The notes: generated by a model not told the origin, from the letters alone. A DNA stretch of 54,305 bases from Saprospiraceae bacterium (GCA_020627785.1 JAHDGF010000005.1:1-54305), one strand, 5' to 3'. Shown: positions 44,016 to 53,685, counted from the first letter of the stretch. Numbers and translations: made by a program.

Positions 44016-44058
44016 AAAAGAGCCTTCCGTTTTAAACTCGGAAGGCTCTTTTCTTTTT
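44016..44058 (+). terminator. Rho-independent terminator after the zinc-ribbon gene
   Basis: A stem of up to 14 pairs, AAAAGAGCCTTCCG (44016-44029) with its complement at 44039-44052, a nine-base loop and a T-rich tail. Confidence 0.9.
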
Positions 44059-44095
44059 ACCTTCTTAAAATAGCAATTGTTGATGCACGTAGTTT

Positions 44096-45586
44096 ATGTT
44101 TAAGTTTAGCTGGATTATCATATTATTTTCATTGATTCCTGGGAGTAGCTTTTCTCAGTATCACGTAGAATATAATAATCAAGCTTCTGAGATATACACT
44201 GACTTAATTGAGCTTAAATTTGCGGAAGCAGAGAATAAATTAAACGCTTTCAAAACGACTTCCCCTAACAACTTAGCCTACCTTCATCTCGAGAATTATT
44301 ATGACTTTTTCAAAATCTTCATTTATGAGGAGCTTGATTTTTTTGAAGCAGCAAAAGAGAGAAAAGATGCACGCATTGATCTTCTAAAAGAATTAGAAGA
44401 TTCTGATCCGTATAAAAGATTTGTGCTCGCTGAAGTTCATTTACAATGGGCATTGGCTCGATCAAAATTCGATGAACTTTTTAAATCTGGACGAGAGATT
44501 TACAAAGCTTACTCTTTGCTAGAAAATAATGTCAAAGAGTTTCCGGAGTTCATGCCTAGCTATAAAAGTTTAAGTTTAATTCATTCGTTGATTGGGACAG
44601 TACAGGTGCCTGGGTTATTCAAAAGTATTTTTGGTTTGGATGAATCTCTGGAACAGGGACTTAAAGAAATAGAAGCAGTTGTGTCGCATGGGCAGAAGAC
44701 CCAGTTTATGTTTCAGGCTGAGGCAGAAGCCATAAATGTTTTTCTCCAATTGTATCAATTAAATAATCAAGAAGAAGCGCAAGAAGCATTAAATGCATCA
44801 AGCTTGAAAAAAATGAAAAGCCCATTGGCTGCTTTTGTACAAGTGAAGCTTTATGAAAGACTGGGCGAAAATGATCTGGCCCTAGAATTATTATTGACAA
44901 CCTTAGAACAAACTTCCGTCAATAAATTTCCGTATCTATATTTTATGACTGGGATGTGCCATTTGCGAAAGCTAGATCCAGAGGCTGAAAGTTATTTTAC
45001 AGAATTTATTGAAAATTTTAATGGTACTCACTATTTAAAAGAGGCATACCAGAAACTTGCATGGCAAAAAATAGTTGCAGACAATGACCCACTAGCATAC
45101 CGTCAATATATGGATAAATGTCGGACTAGCGGAAGTGCTTTAATTGATGATGACAAACAGGCTTTAAAAGAGGCAGAAACAGAGGTAGTTCCTGACGCCA
45201 CTCTACTAAAGGCTCGATTACTATATGATGGTGGCTACTACCATAAGGCTTATCAGCTTTTAATAACCAATACAGAAAGTTACTACCAAAGCACAGATCA
45301 TAATTTAGAATTTTATTATCGCCTAGGACGTGTATCTCAGGCCTTAAAAAATTATCCAGAAGCGATTAAATACTTTTACAAAACTTTTTCTATTGATCCA
45401 GCATTTGAATCATTCATGTCCTGCAATGCATCATTACAATTGGGTCTCATTTATGAATCTCAAAAAGATTTTGGAAAAGCACGGACACACTATGATCGTT
45501 CTCTGACCATGAATCCTTCTAAATATAAAAGTAGCTTGCATCAAAAAGCCAAATCAGGCCTTCAAAGAATCAAGAATATTAAATAG
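44096..45586 (+). CDS. Exported tetratricopeptide-repeat protein
   Basis: The signal peptide ends near SSFSQ. The rest is helical, with TPR-like units clearest at the C-terminus (YYRLGRVSQALKNYPEAIKYF, ASLQLGLIYESQKDFGKARTHYDRSL). It is 496 residues long and likely periplasmic or at the outer membrane, serving as a protein-interaction scaffold; the partner is unknown. It contains an exact copy of the ATTTGCGAAAGC motif and one variant with a single change (44219-44230). It stands six bases before the methyltransferase gene. Confidence 0.83.
   Translation: MFKFSWIIILFSLIPGSSFSQYHVEYNNQASEIYTDLIELKFAEAENKLNAFKTTSPNNLAYLHLENYYDFFKIFIYEELDFFEAAKERKDARIDLLKELEDSDPYKRFVLAEVHLQWALARSKFDELFKSGREIYKAYSLLENNVKEFPEFMPSYKSLSLIHSLIGTVQVPGLFKSIFGLDESLEQGLKEIEAVVSHGQKTQFMFQAEAEAINVFLQLYQLNNQEEAQEALNASSLKKMKSPLAAFVQVKLYERLGENDLALELLLTTLEQTSVNKFPYLYFMTGMCHLRKLDPEAESYFTEFIENFNGTHYLKEAYQKLAWQKIVADNDPLAYRQYMDKCRTSGSALIDDDKQALKEAETEVVPDATLLKARLLYDGGYYHKAYQLLITNTESYYQSTDHNLEFYYRLGRVSQALKNYPEAIKYFYKTFSIDPAFESFMSCNASLQLGLIYESQKDFGKARTHYDRSLTMNPSKYKSSLHQKAKSGLQRIKNIK
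44961..44972 (+). repeat. ATTTGCGAAAGC motif, copy 5
   Basis: Exact copy in the TPR gene, in a different reading frame from copies 1 and 2 (it encodes HLRKL here). Confidence 0.6.
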
Positions 45587-45592
45587 AACCGT

Positions 45593-46783
45593 GTGAAGAC
45601 CTTTGCCATTAAACTAATTCCGACAGCTGAACGCCATGTAAAGAAGGGGCATCCTTGGGTTTTTGATCGTGGGATAAAGAAGATTAGTGGTCAACCTACG
45701 GCTGGTGATCTTTGTGTGATTTTTGATCAGAAAAAAAATTCATTCCTTGGTTTGGGCCTATACGATCCCGATTCTGTGATTCGCATAAAGATGATTCAGA
45801 TTCACAGTAAGGCCAATATTAATCAAGATTGGTTTTATGCAAAGTTTAAGGAAGCTAAAAGTAAGAGGAAAGGATTATTGTCCAATGAAACGAATAGTTA
45901 TCGGTTAATCTATGGCGAGAATGATGGTTTACCAAGCCTGATAACAGATGTCTATGATAAAGTGGCTGTGATAAAGTTGTATTCAAGAATTTGGCAACCT
46001 TTCTTAGATGAAATTATACAGGCGGTTGAAAAATATTCTAATTGCGAGACCATTGTTTTAAGGCTTTCAAGAAAGGTAGAGCAGGTCATGCCAGAGCATA
46101 AAGACGGAGAAGTTTTATGTGGTATTTTAGATAATGAAGAGGTACTTTTTTTAGAAGCAGGTCTGCGTTTTCACGCAAATGTAATTCATGGTCATAAAAC
46201 CGGATTCTTCCTTGATCATCGACAGAATCGAATGAAAGTTGGGGCTATTAGTAAGGGTAAAACAGTTTTAGATGTTTTCTCTTATGCTGGTGGTTTTTCT
46301 GTTCATGCATTGGCGGGTGGTGCAGAGGAGGTTACAAGTCTCGACATCAGCAAACAGGCATTGGAAGTTGCTAGGAAAAATGTGCAATTGAATAGCGGTC
46401 GAATCAAAGGCACGCACCATGTGTATGGTGTAGATGCATTTGAAGGCTTGACACATTTGATAAATACTTCTAGAAAATATGATTTAGTTATTATTGATCC
46501 TCCTTCATTTGCGAAAAGCGAAAAAGAAATCCCACAGGCCCTCAATAGTTATACAAGACTTGCAAAGTTGGCAGGTCAACTGGTAGCCGAAGGTGGACTG
46601 TTATTACTGGCTTCGTGCTCATCTCGTGTCAGCGCCGATGTATTTTTTGAGTTGAATGAAAAGGCCTTAGGAAGTTTGAAACGTAAATTTCGATTGATTG
46701 AGAAAACCTTTCATGATATTGATCATCCAGTAGGATTTCAAGAAGGGAGCTATCTTAAGACGGGGTATTATCAATTCAAGTAA
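45593..46783 (+). CDS. Class I SAM-dependent 23S rRNA methyltransferase, RlmI-like
   Basis: An N-terminal PUA domain (residues ~1-75, KKGHPWVFDRGIKKISG) and a C-terminal Rossmann methyltransferase with the SAM motif VLDVFSYAGGFSVHAL, IDPPSFAKSEKE and a Cys in LLLASCSSRVSADVFFE. RlmI makes m5C1962 in E. coli 23S rRNA, and the same position is the likely target. It has 396 residues, the usual length. The start is GTG at 45593, just after the TPR stop codon. It is convergent with the EamA gene (13 bases). Confidence 0.9.
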   Translation: MKTFAIKLIPTAERHVKKGHPWVFDRGIKKISGQPTAGDLCVIFDQKKNSFLGLGLYDPDSVIRIKMIQIHSKANINQDWFYAKFKEAKSKRKGLLSNETNSYRLIYGENDGLPSLITDVYDKVAVIKLYSRIWQPFLDEIIQAVEKYSNCETIVLRLSRKVEQVMPEHKDGEVLCGILDNEEVLFLEAGLRFHANVIHGHKTGFFLDHRQNRMKVGAISKGKTVLDVFSYAGGFSVHALAGGAEEVTSLDISKQALEVARKNVQLNSGRIKGTHHVYGVDAFEGLTHLINTSRKYDLVIIDPPSFAKSEKEIPQALNSYTRLAKLAGQLVAEGGLLLLASCSSRVSADVFFELNEKALGSLKRKFRLIEKTFHDIDHPVGFQEGSYLKTGYYQFK

Positions 46784-46796
46784 TAAAGTGATTTAT

Positions 46797-47636
46797 CTAT
46801 TTTACCTTGACGATATAATTGCCAATCAGTCCAGCCATAATTAAGAAGATTCCAAGTAGCGATATCCAGGTTTGTTGTTCTCCTAAAATGAGTAACGCTA
46901 AGATTAACGAGAAAATAACTTCGCTGTATTTGAAAGGAACGATCATGTTAGATTCTGAAATTTGGAGTGCTTGAGTCATGAAGAATTGTCCGATGAAACC
47001 GACAATACCAATGCTTAAAATAAAAACCCACTCAATCCCAATGGGTGTCTGCCAATAAAAAATGGACACTAATCCACCAATCAAAATATTGACGAGCATG
47101 AAATAATTAATGATGACCAAGTAGTGTTCGGATTCACCAATTTTTCTTATCAATATATACACAAGTCCTACGAGCATGGCAGACGCAATGATGGCGAGAA
47201 ATCCAAGAGTCTCTACACGTAGGTCGAAGCCTTTGATGATTACAACTCCAAGAAAAGCCAAAAAGAAAAAAAGCCATTGTATGGGTTTGATTTTTTCTTT
47301 TAGAATAAGGACAGCAAGGATGGCTGCAAAAATTGGTGACGTAAATCGTAGGCTTGTAGCGGTGCCGATTGGAATGGTTTTAAGCGACCAGAAAAATAAG
47401 GTGAGCGAACTAAATCCAACAATGGCTCTTAAAATTAAAATGGGGCGTCTAGATCCTAGGACAGGGATACCATTTTTGACCAATAGGAAAGTGCAAATTG
47501 CACTCGTTCCGATGGCACGAAAAAATACCAATTCAAAAACGGGTAAGTGACTCAGTTGCTTTGCCAGAAGGTTCATGAAACTGAAAGCCAGAGATGCCAG
47601 AAGTATGAATAATATGGCTTTGCGATTGGGTTCCAT
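46797..47636 (-). CDS. EamA/RhaT-type drug-metabolite transporter
   Basis: A 279-residue inner-membrane protein with ten hydrophobic segments in two EamA repeats (PVFELVFFRAIGTSAICTF in the first, ISESNMIVPFKYSEVIFSLI in the second). The family exports or imports small metabolites; the substrate cannot be predicted. It stands alone, divergent from the OmpA-family gene. Confidence 0.88.
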   Translation of the reverse strand: MEPNRKAILFILLASLAFSFMNLLAKQLSHLPVFELVFFRAIGTSAICTFLLVKNGIPVLGSRRPILILRAIVGFSSLTLFFWSLKTIPIGTATSLRFTSPIFAAILAVLILKEKIKPIQWLFFFLAFLGVVIIKGFDLRVETLGFLAIIASAMLVGLVYILIRKIGESEHYLVIINYFMLVNILIGGLVSIFYWQTPIGIEWVFILSIGIVGFIGQFFMTQALQISESNMIVPFKYSEVIFSLILALLILGEQQTWISLLGIFLIMAGLIGNYIVKVK

Positions 47637-47757
47637 TGGGTGTCAAAATACAAATTATAATTTTAAGTAATATGTTGTGGTCTGTTATTCAGCTAATTTA
47701 TTCTAAAAGCCCTCTGAATTAATTAATCATATATATATAACGTGTATATAAATTCTA

Positions 47758-47765
47758 TAAATTTG
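47758..47765 (+). promoter_or_regulatory. Candidate -7 element for the OmpA-family gene
   Basis: TAAATTTG, an exact TAnnTTTG box 45 bases before the ATG at 47811. It lies inside a possible GTG-started N-terminal extension, which supports the ATG as the true start. No clear -33 box was seen. Confidence 0.5.
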
Positions 47766-47810
47766 TACTTTACTAAGAATAACCATTCAACAAATCAACA
47801 CAATACTAGT

Positions 47811-49367
47811 ATGAAGAACCTAATTCTTTGCGTTACGCTAGCACTTTTTTCAACAGTGATATTAGCGCAGAACGATTACAGTCAATGGCAGTTGGGAGTC
47901 AGTGGTGGAAAAATGGTCTACAATGGAGACAAAGGAAATTCCATCTTTGATTTTGATCAACCTTTTCAGGGCCATGTAGGACTAAGACTTTCCAAATATT
48001 TAAATGAAAATTTTGACCTTTATTTAGGAGGATCTATGGGTAGACATGGATTCACAGATAATATGGTTGTCAATGATTTTTTAGGTGATGTTACTCAAGG
48101 TCAGCTTGGAGTTCAGTACAAAATATTGAAGGGGAAATTTAAGCCTTTCGTTTCTGCTGGTCTAGGATTGATGAGTTATACGGATGTGGCTGGGACTGGT
48201 GTAGATGATTCTAATTTCCAGATTCCTTTAGGGATCGGAGCAAAACTTCCATTACACAACAATTTTGGACTTTGGTGGCATAGCTGGTATGGTCTAAATT
48301 TTGGAGATGAATATGATGGTAGCATTGCAAATGATAACAATGATAATCACATGTTACATGAGCTAGGGCTAGGAATCAACTTTGGTAAGCAAGATAGAGA
48401 TGGAGATGGAATCGGAGATAGAAAAGATGATTGCCCTGATGTACCAGGATTAAAAGAATTTAATGGTTGCCCAGATTCAGATGGAGATGGACTTAAGGAT
48501 GAAGATGATGATTGTCCTAATGTAGCTGGATTGATGGAATTCAAAGGATGTCCTGATACAGATGGAGATGGTGTTATCGATAAAATGGATGATTGTCCAG
48601 AAGAAGCTGGTACTGTTGATGGTTGCCCAGATGGTGACTCAGATGGTGTTGCAGACAAAGATGATGCATGTCCAGAAGTTGCTGAAGGTCCTAATGGTAT
48701 CGATGGATGTCCAGACGGTGACGGTGACGGTGTTGTAGATAAAGATGATGCATGTCCAACAGAAGCAGGAAGTGTTAACGGATGTCCAGATGGTGACGGT
48801 GATGGAGTAGCAGACATCAATGATAACTGTCCAGAAGTTAAAGGAGATATGGCAGATGGTTGCCCTTCTGATTCAGATGGTGACGGTGTAAGAGATGATC
48901 AAGATGAGTGTCCTCAAGTGGCAGGAACAGTTAAAGGTTGTCCGGATGCTGATGGCGATGGATTTGCTGATAAAGATGATGAATGTCCTAACGAAAGAGG
49001 TGTAGCTCCTAGAGGTTGTCCTAAGAGAATTTACATTGCTCCATATCCATTTGGTTCAGGTTCAAGCTTAGTATATTCTAAGTCAAGAAGCATTGAAGAA
49101 TTGGATGTAGTAGTTTCTATTATGAGAGCTAACCCGACAATTAGAGTAGTCGTTGAAGGTCATACGGATAACGTAGGCTCTGAGAAAGCAAATGAAAGAG
49201 TTTCATTGAAGAGAGCAGAAGCTGTTATGGCTTACTTAATTGAAAAAGGTATTGATGCATCAAGACTTTCAACGATTGGAGTAGGAGAAGCGGCGCCAGT
49301 AGGAGATAATAATACTGCAGAAGGAAGAAAGCAGAATAGAAGAGTAGAATTTAGAGTGCAGAGATAG
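47811..49367 (+). CDS. OmpA-family outer-membrane protein with thrombospondin type 3 repeats
   Basis: The start is the ATG at 47811, which gives a clean signal peptide (MKNLILCVTLALFSTVILAQ); a GTG 69 bases upstream is in frame but adds a hydrophilic segment. An eight-strand-barrel-like region spans residues ~22-195. Eight calcium-binding thrombospondin type 3 repeats (DxDGDGxxDxxDxCP) follow at about 197-400. The C-terminal OmpA peptidoglycan-binding domain has VVVEGHTDNVGSEKANERVS and RRVEFRVQR. It links the outer membrane to peptidoglycan. The Asp-rich repeats make a long open frame on the opposite strand, which is only a shadow. Confidence 0.95.
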   Translation: MKNLILCVTLALFSTVILAQNDYSQWQLGVSGGKMVYNGDKGNSIFDFDQPFQGHVGLRLSKYLNENFDLYLGGSMGRHGFTDNMVVNDFLGDVTQGQLGVQYKILKGKFKPFVSAGLGLMSYTDVAGTGVDDSNFQIPLGIGAKLPLHNNFGLWWHSWYGLNFGDEYDGSIANDNNDNHMLHELGLGINFGKQDRDGDGIGDRKDDCPDVPGLKEFNGCPDSDGDGLKDEDDDCPNVAGLMEFKGCPDTDGDGVIDKMDDCPEEAGTVDGCPDGDSDGVADKDDACPEVAEGPNGIDGCPDGDGDGVVDKDDACPTEAGSVNGCPDGDGDGVADINDNCPEVKGDMADGCPSDSDGDGVRDDQDECPQVAGTVKGCPDADGDGFADKDDECPNERGVAPRGCPKRIYIAPYPFGSGSSLVYSKSRSIEELDVVVSIMRANPTIRVVVEGHTDNVGSEKANERVSLKRAEAVMAYLIEKGIDASRLSTIGVGEAAPVGDNNTAEGRKQNRRVEFRVQR

Positions 49368-49397
49368 TAGAATATTCCAACTTAGATAACAAATAAA

Positions 49398-49425
49398 GGG
49401 GCTTACTCATTGAGTAGCCCCTTTT
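49398..49425 (+). terminator. Rho-independent terminator after the OmpA-family gene
   Basis: GGGGCT-T-ACTC pairs with GAGTAGCCCC (one bulged T), three-base loop, then TTTTATTTT. Confidence 0.85.
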
Positions 49426-49449
49426 ATTTTGATCAAAATTTAAGTGATA

Positions 49450-49797
49450 TTATTCTAACACCTTTATTTTATAAAGTTTTCCTTTATCATCTTCTGCGAA
49501 AAAACTTGACCGCTGAAAATCAATACAGCCATTTTGTGAGACTTTTCTATTTGCTGTTGTCATAAGTCTTAGAATTACCTTCTTATTTGATTCGTCTGTT
49601 GACAAGCTTACATAGGTTGAAAGCGGATCCTTTTTTACGTATTTTTTCTTGTCATCAAGATGAATTACTCCAGCTACAGAATTTGAAATTTGAGTGTCTG
49701 AAAGTATTTGATAGCTCACATTTTTCGAACATGGTTCGTTATTTGTGAATGTAAGTAGAGATTGGAATAGCAAGGCTAATAATGTTGTAGTAGTCAT
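49450..49797 (-). CDS. Small exported protein of unknown function
   Basis: Encodes 115 residues. The N-terminus (MTTTTLLALLFQSLLTF) could be a short signal sequence. The mature part is polar, with two Cys (CSKNV, NGCIDF) that could form a disulfide, and ends in DDKGKLYKIKVLE. I do not recognise the family. It is transcribed alone, with a -7 box (TATGTTTG) just upstream, and is divergent from the polysaccharide-export locus. Confidence 0.6.
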   Translation of the reverse strand: MTTTTLLALLFQSLLTFTNNEPCSKNVSYQILSDTQISNSVAGVIHLDDKKKYVKKDPLSTYVSLSTDESNKKVILRLMTTANRKVSQNGCIDFQRSSFFAEDDKGKLYKIKVLE

Positions 49798-49816
49798 ATC
49801 TTAAGATTTCTGTTAT

Positions 49817-49824
49817 CAAACATA
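49817..49824 (-). promoter_or_regulatory. Candidate -7 element for the small exported protein gene
   Basis: Reads TATGTTTG on the minus strand, an exact TAnnTTTG box about 20 bases before the ATG. The rest of the 204-base divergent gap is AT-rich without a clear -33 box. Confidence 0.4.
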
Positions 49825-50001
49825 TATATAAATTTATATAATACATAAATCTATGATATGAAATTCTCTATACATGATTGAAATAATTATATGACTTATA
49901 ATTGGCACATGCTGTTATTATCTTATCAGACAAGCGTCTAACCTATGAATTGTTATCTAGTATATCTCAAATTTTAGAGCTTTGCAGAATCTTAGAAACT
50001 G

Positions 50002-52551
50002 ATGGAAATCAAGAATATATTTAAAAGGTTTATGAAAATTAATCCACTTTGGGTTTTATGTCTATTCTTATTCATAGGATTCGCACCCAATTCATATAGC
50101 CAAGGGAAAAAGGATACCATCATTCTGACCAAGGAAACGCCAGATGGTGTCATTAAAATCCAACTTTCAGATTTAGAAGATTTAAGTGATGCTAGAATTG
50201 ATTCTTTGATTGGGTTGTTAGATGCTAAGACTACCAATGATAGTACAACCATTTATGGCCATTCACTTTTTCAGAATAAATTTGAGGTGATTGATGACGA
50301 GGTAGGAAGAGAAGTCACGAAGGTGCCTAGTGATTATGTATTAGCTCAAGGAGATGAGATTGCTGTGTCTATCTTTGGTACCTCTCAGTTTACGGGTAAA
50401 TACGTCATTGATGAAAGAGGCTTTATCTACCCAGAAGAAATACCGAGCATCTTTTTGCAAGGACTGACCCTGGCCCAAGGGCGAGAGATAATAATGAAAA
50501 CCTTCGATCGCTTTTTCCTCTTTCAAAGAGATCAAATAGCGATAAATTTATCTTCACCAAGAGAAATTTTAGTCAACATTTTTGGAGAAGTAAAGAAACC
50601 GGGATCGTATACTTTATCAGCATTGAATTCATCTTTTCAAGCGCTCTACAATGCTGGGGGTCCAAAACAAACTGGGTCAGTACGAAATATCAAGGTCATC
50701 AACGATGGTGTTACTTCTAATTTGGATGTCTATTCTTTGATGGTTAATCCGGAGAAAAATGACAATTTACAGATATCTGAAAATACACTAATCAATGTGC
50801 CTTTTGCAGAAAAAATTATAAGTGTCACAGGTGAGGTAAAGCGTCCGATGCTTTATGAACTTAAAGATAATGAGGGCATTCTTTCTTTGATAAAATTTGC
50901 AGGAGGATTAACTCCGAAAGCATTTAAGAAAAATGTAACCATTGTAAGGTATGAGAATGATCAAAAGAATGTAATCGATATAGATCTCGAAGCACTCCTC
51001 CGATCTAATAAAGATTTGATTTTATTAGATGGGGATTTGGTCAATATTCCGGTGATTGCTAACAAAATTAATAACGTTGTAAATATCTCAGGTTCAGTCC
51101 TTCGTCCAGGGAATTATAATTTAAATACCACCTCAGCACTTTCTGAATTGCTTGAAAAAGCAATTCTTAACAACTCAGCAAAAACCGATGTAATTTTTCT
51201 TCGAAGAAAAAATAAGGATGCAACCGAAAGTTTGATTACTCTTAATGCAGCAGTTGATCAAAACTTTAAGCTTCAGGATGGAGATAAAATTCAAATTGAT
51301 GATTTATCTGAATTTGTTGATCAATCAACCATTGCTATAAAAGGTGCTGTGAGAAATGAACTGACTCACCCATTTGATGCCGAAAGGAATATGACCATTC
51401 TTCAAGCCATTGAATTGGCTGGCGGATTACAGACGGATGCAGCAAAGTCCGCTTATATTTTAAGAACGAGCCCATTCGATAAAAATAAAAAGGAATACAT
51501 AAAGGTTGATCTTGAAGAGGCCCTTGCTTTTCCTGACGATAAAACAAAGAATCCCACACTAGAACCGAATGATGAATGCTTGATATTAAATAATACGCGT
51601 TCTAGTGAATCTAGATACATAAATATCAAAGGAGCTGTAAGATTTCCAAATGAATTTGAGTTTGCATCAAACTTAGAAGCTTCAGATTTAATTAATCTAG
51701 CGGGTGGATTTAAGACAGAAGCATCTCTATTGGTAGATGTTTATAGACTAATTATACAATCAGATAATTCAGTAAAAAGCTCGAAGGTTGCCAGCTTATC
51801 CTTTGATAAAAATTTAAACTTAATAGGAGGAGCTAGTTCTGATTTTAAACTTGAGCCGGGAGATGAATTGGTTGCTCGGTCACTAAATGATTATGAAGAT
51901 CAAGCCTTTGTTACCATCAATGGAGAAATACGATCAGCTGGAGAATACGCCTTACTTAATGACAATGAGCGATTGATGGATATCGTTAATCGAGCTGGTG
52001 GATTTACCAAGCAAGGATTTCCTGCGGGGATTTCTGTACAAAGAAACAATCGAGCGCTAATTATTCAGGAACTAGGAAGTGGTTCTGGAAACCCAATTTT
52101 ATTAGATGGTGATATAATTTTTGTTCCTAAAAATGAAGACTTAGTTTTTATTGATATGAATTTGACAAAAGCAGCAGAGCTTTATCCAGAAAAGTATAAT
52201 AATAACTTAGTTGGTGTTAAATACAAGGAAGGTAAAAAAGCTAAATGGTATCTCAATCAATTTGCAGGTGGTGCTGGATATACTGCAAAGTCAAAAGACA
52301 TTTACGTCCTACAACCCAACGGTTCACTGCAGCGATCTAAAAAGCAATTGTTTGGACTTTTTTATAGCTATCCTAAAGTCCCATTAGGCTCGACGGTTGG
52401 TTATGGAGTTGATTATGATAAAATAAATTCCTTGGATGAATTTCCGGAAGAAGAAAAGAAGCGAATTAAGTCCTTAAGAAAAGGAGTCATTATCAACATT
52501 GATAAAGAAGGCGAAGTAAAGGAAAAACAAGTATCTTCGCAGGATAACTAA
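50002..52551 (+). CDS. Polysaccharide export protein, Wza-like with many SLBB domains
   Basis: Outer-membrane exopolysaccharide exporter. A signal peptide (FAPNSYSQ cleavage region) without a lipobox Cys. The polysaccharide-export domain begins DYVLAQGDEIAVSIFGTSQF (about 112). About six SLBB-type units follow, each starting like VNIFGEVKKPGSYTL, ISVTGEVKRPMLYEL, VNISGSVLRPGNYNL, INIKGAVRFPNEFEF or VTINGEIRSAGEYAL. At 849 residues it is more than twice the length of E. coli Wza, giving an extended periplasmic part, as in other Bacteroidota. It is followed after 13 bases by the Wzz-like gene. Confidence 0.93.
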   Translation: MEIKNIFKRFMKINPLWVLCLFLFIGFAPNSYSQGKKDTIILTKETPDGVIKIQLSDLEDLSDARIDSLIGLLDAKTTNDSTTIYGHSLFQNKFEVIDDEVGREVTKVPSDYVLAQGDEIAVSIFGTSQFTGKYVIDERGFIYPEEIPSIFLQGLTLAQGREIIMKTFDRFFLFQRDQIAINLSSPREILVNIFGEVKKPGSYTLSALNSSFQALYNAGGPKQTGSVRNIKVINDGVTSNLDVYSLMVNPEKNDNLQISENTLINVPFAEKIISVTGEVKRPMLYELKDNEGILSLIKFAGGLTPKAFKKNVTIVRYENDQKNVIDIDLEALLRSNKDLILLDGDLVNIPVIANKINNVVNISGSVLRPGNYNLNTTSALSELLEKAILNNSAKTDVIFLRRKNKDATESLITLNAAVDQNFKLQDGDKIQIDDLSEFVDQSTIAIKGAVRNELTHPFDAERNMTILQAIELAGGLQTDAAKSAYILRTSPFDKNKKEYIKVDLEEALAFPDDKTKNPTLEPNDECLILNNTRSSESRYINIKGAVRFPNEFEFASNLEASDLINLAGGFKTEASLLVDVYRLIIQSDNSVKSSKVASLSFDKNLNLIGGASSDFKLEPGDELVARSLNDYEDQAFVTINGEIRSAGEYALLNDNERLMDIVNRAGGFTKQGFPAGISVQRNNRALIIQELGSGSGNPILLDGDIIFVPKNEDLVFIDMNLTKAAELYPEKYNNNLVGVKYKEGKKAKWYLNQFAGGAGYTAKSKDIYVLQPNGSLQRSKKQLFGLFYSYPKVPLGSTVGYGVDYDKINSLDEFPEEEKKRIKSLRKGVIINIDKEGEVKEKQVSSQDN

Positions 52552-52564
52552 CGAAATTTCGGCC

Positions 52565-53596
52565 TTGTCAAAAGACGCCAATAATAAACACTCAGATGAC
52601 CTCTACTACGAAGAGGAGATGACCTTGAAAGATTTAATTCTGAAGGTTAAAGAATATCTGTCTGTACTTTGGTCCTCCAAATTTTTCATTCTCATTGTTT
52701 CTGCCAACTTCGCGGCCTTACTTTTTTATTCTCAGTCTAAAACCCCTATAACCTACACAAGTGGAATGACCTTTATGGTTTCTGAAACTGATTCAAAGGG
52801 AGGGCAACAAGGATTGGTGCCTTTTGACCAATTTAAATTTGAGAAAGTCAAAGAACATAAGATTACAGAAATTGCAAGGGCTAGCCGGATTGTTAGAAAG
52901 GTTTTGGCATCTCCCATTGATTCAAATTCTCAGATGTTGATTTCTGAAAAAATTCTAAACACTTATGGATTACAAGACGCGTGGCGTGTTCAAGGTGATT
53001 TTACGAAGGAAGATCAGATGAATAAATTGCATGAATTTTTAGTTGGCAATAAGATTTCAGGAAGATCTGGACTAATGAGTATTGTCTACAATAAGATGAC
53101 TGAATTGTTCACGCTTAAAATTGTGAGTAAGAATCCACAATTGTCCTTAGCACTTACCAATAACTTTTATGAACATTTAGCCGACTTTTATATTGAAAGA
53201 ACGGTAGGCCGATATCAAAAATCCTTTGGCGCAATTCAGAGCAGAGAGGATTCCTTAAGAATTGAATTAAACAAAACAGAAAATAGTTTGGCCTATTCTG
53301 CAGATCGGACGAGAGGGGTTATATCAAGTGTAGCTAAGGTTAATCAATCTAGGATTCAACGGAAATTTGAAGACATCACACAAGAATATAATGAGGCAAA
53401 GTCTAATCGACAGAGAGTAGAAAACATACTCCAAAATGAAACTCCAGACTTTCAAATCATTGACAAAACATATGTTCCTATCGTCAAAAGAGCAGCGGCA
53501 TTTCAGTATGCTTTGGTCGGTGCCGTCTTTGGATTTTTACTCGCAGCTGCTTTCATATTATTACGGTATATAATACGTGAAGCATTAAAAGCATAA
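52565..53596 (+). CDS. Chain-length determinant protein, Wzz-like
   Basis: A 343-residue inner-membrane protein with two transmembrane segments, FFILIVSANFAALLFYSQ (about 38-55) and YALVGAVFGFLLAAAFILL near the C-terminus, and a periplasmic coiled-coil region between. No tyrosine-kinase domain is fused. It controls chain length in Wzx/Wzy-type polysaccharide synthesis together with the Wza-like exporter just upstream. The start is TTG at 52565; no better ATG is in place. Confidence 0.9.
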   Translation: MSKDANNKHSDDLYYEEEMTLKDLILKVKEYLSVLWSSKFFILIVSANFAALLFYSQSKTPITYTSGMTFMVSETDSKGGQQGLVPFDQFKFEKVKEHKITEIARASRIVRKVLASPIDSNSQMLISEKILNTYGLQDAWRVQGDFTKEDQMNKLHEFLVGNKISGRSGLMSIVYNKMTELFTLKIVSKNPQLSLALTNNFYEHLADFYIERTVGRYQKSFGAIQSREDSLRIELNKTENSLAYSADRTRGVISSVAKVNQSRIQRKFEDITQEYNEAKSNRQRVENILQNETPDFQIIDKTYVPIVKRAAAFQYALVGAVFGFLLAAAFILLRYIIREALKA

Positions 53597-53655
53597 GTGT
53601 TAAATTTTAAGGGGTTTTTTAAGGAAAAGAAGGGGAAGAACATTGGCCTTTTCGT

Positions 53656-53685
53656 TTTGCTTGCCGACTTATAAGAATATATTTG
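53656..53685 (+). promoter_or_regulatory. Bacteroidota-type promoter of the nucleotide-sugar dehydrogenase gene
   Basis: TTTG at 53656-53659, an 18-base spacer, then an exact -7 box TATATTTG at 53678-53685, 28 bases before the ATG. The dehydrogenase gene can therefore be expressed apart from the exporter genes. Confidence 0.65.

Noticed and set aside
47742..47810. GTG-initiated N-terminal extension of the OmpA-family protein
   Set aside because: It would add a hydrophilic segment before the signal peptide and overlaps an exact -7 promoter box; the ATG at 47811 fits better.
48347..48820. Long open frame on the minus strand inside the OmpA-family gene
   Set aside because: It is the mirror of the Asp/Gly-rich thrombospondin repeats and encodes a Ser/Pro-rich low-complexity chain; the plus strand carries the real protein.
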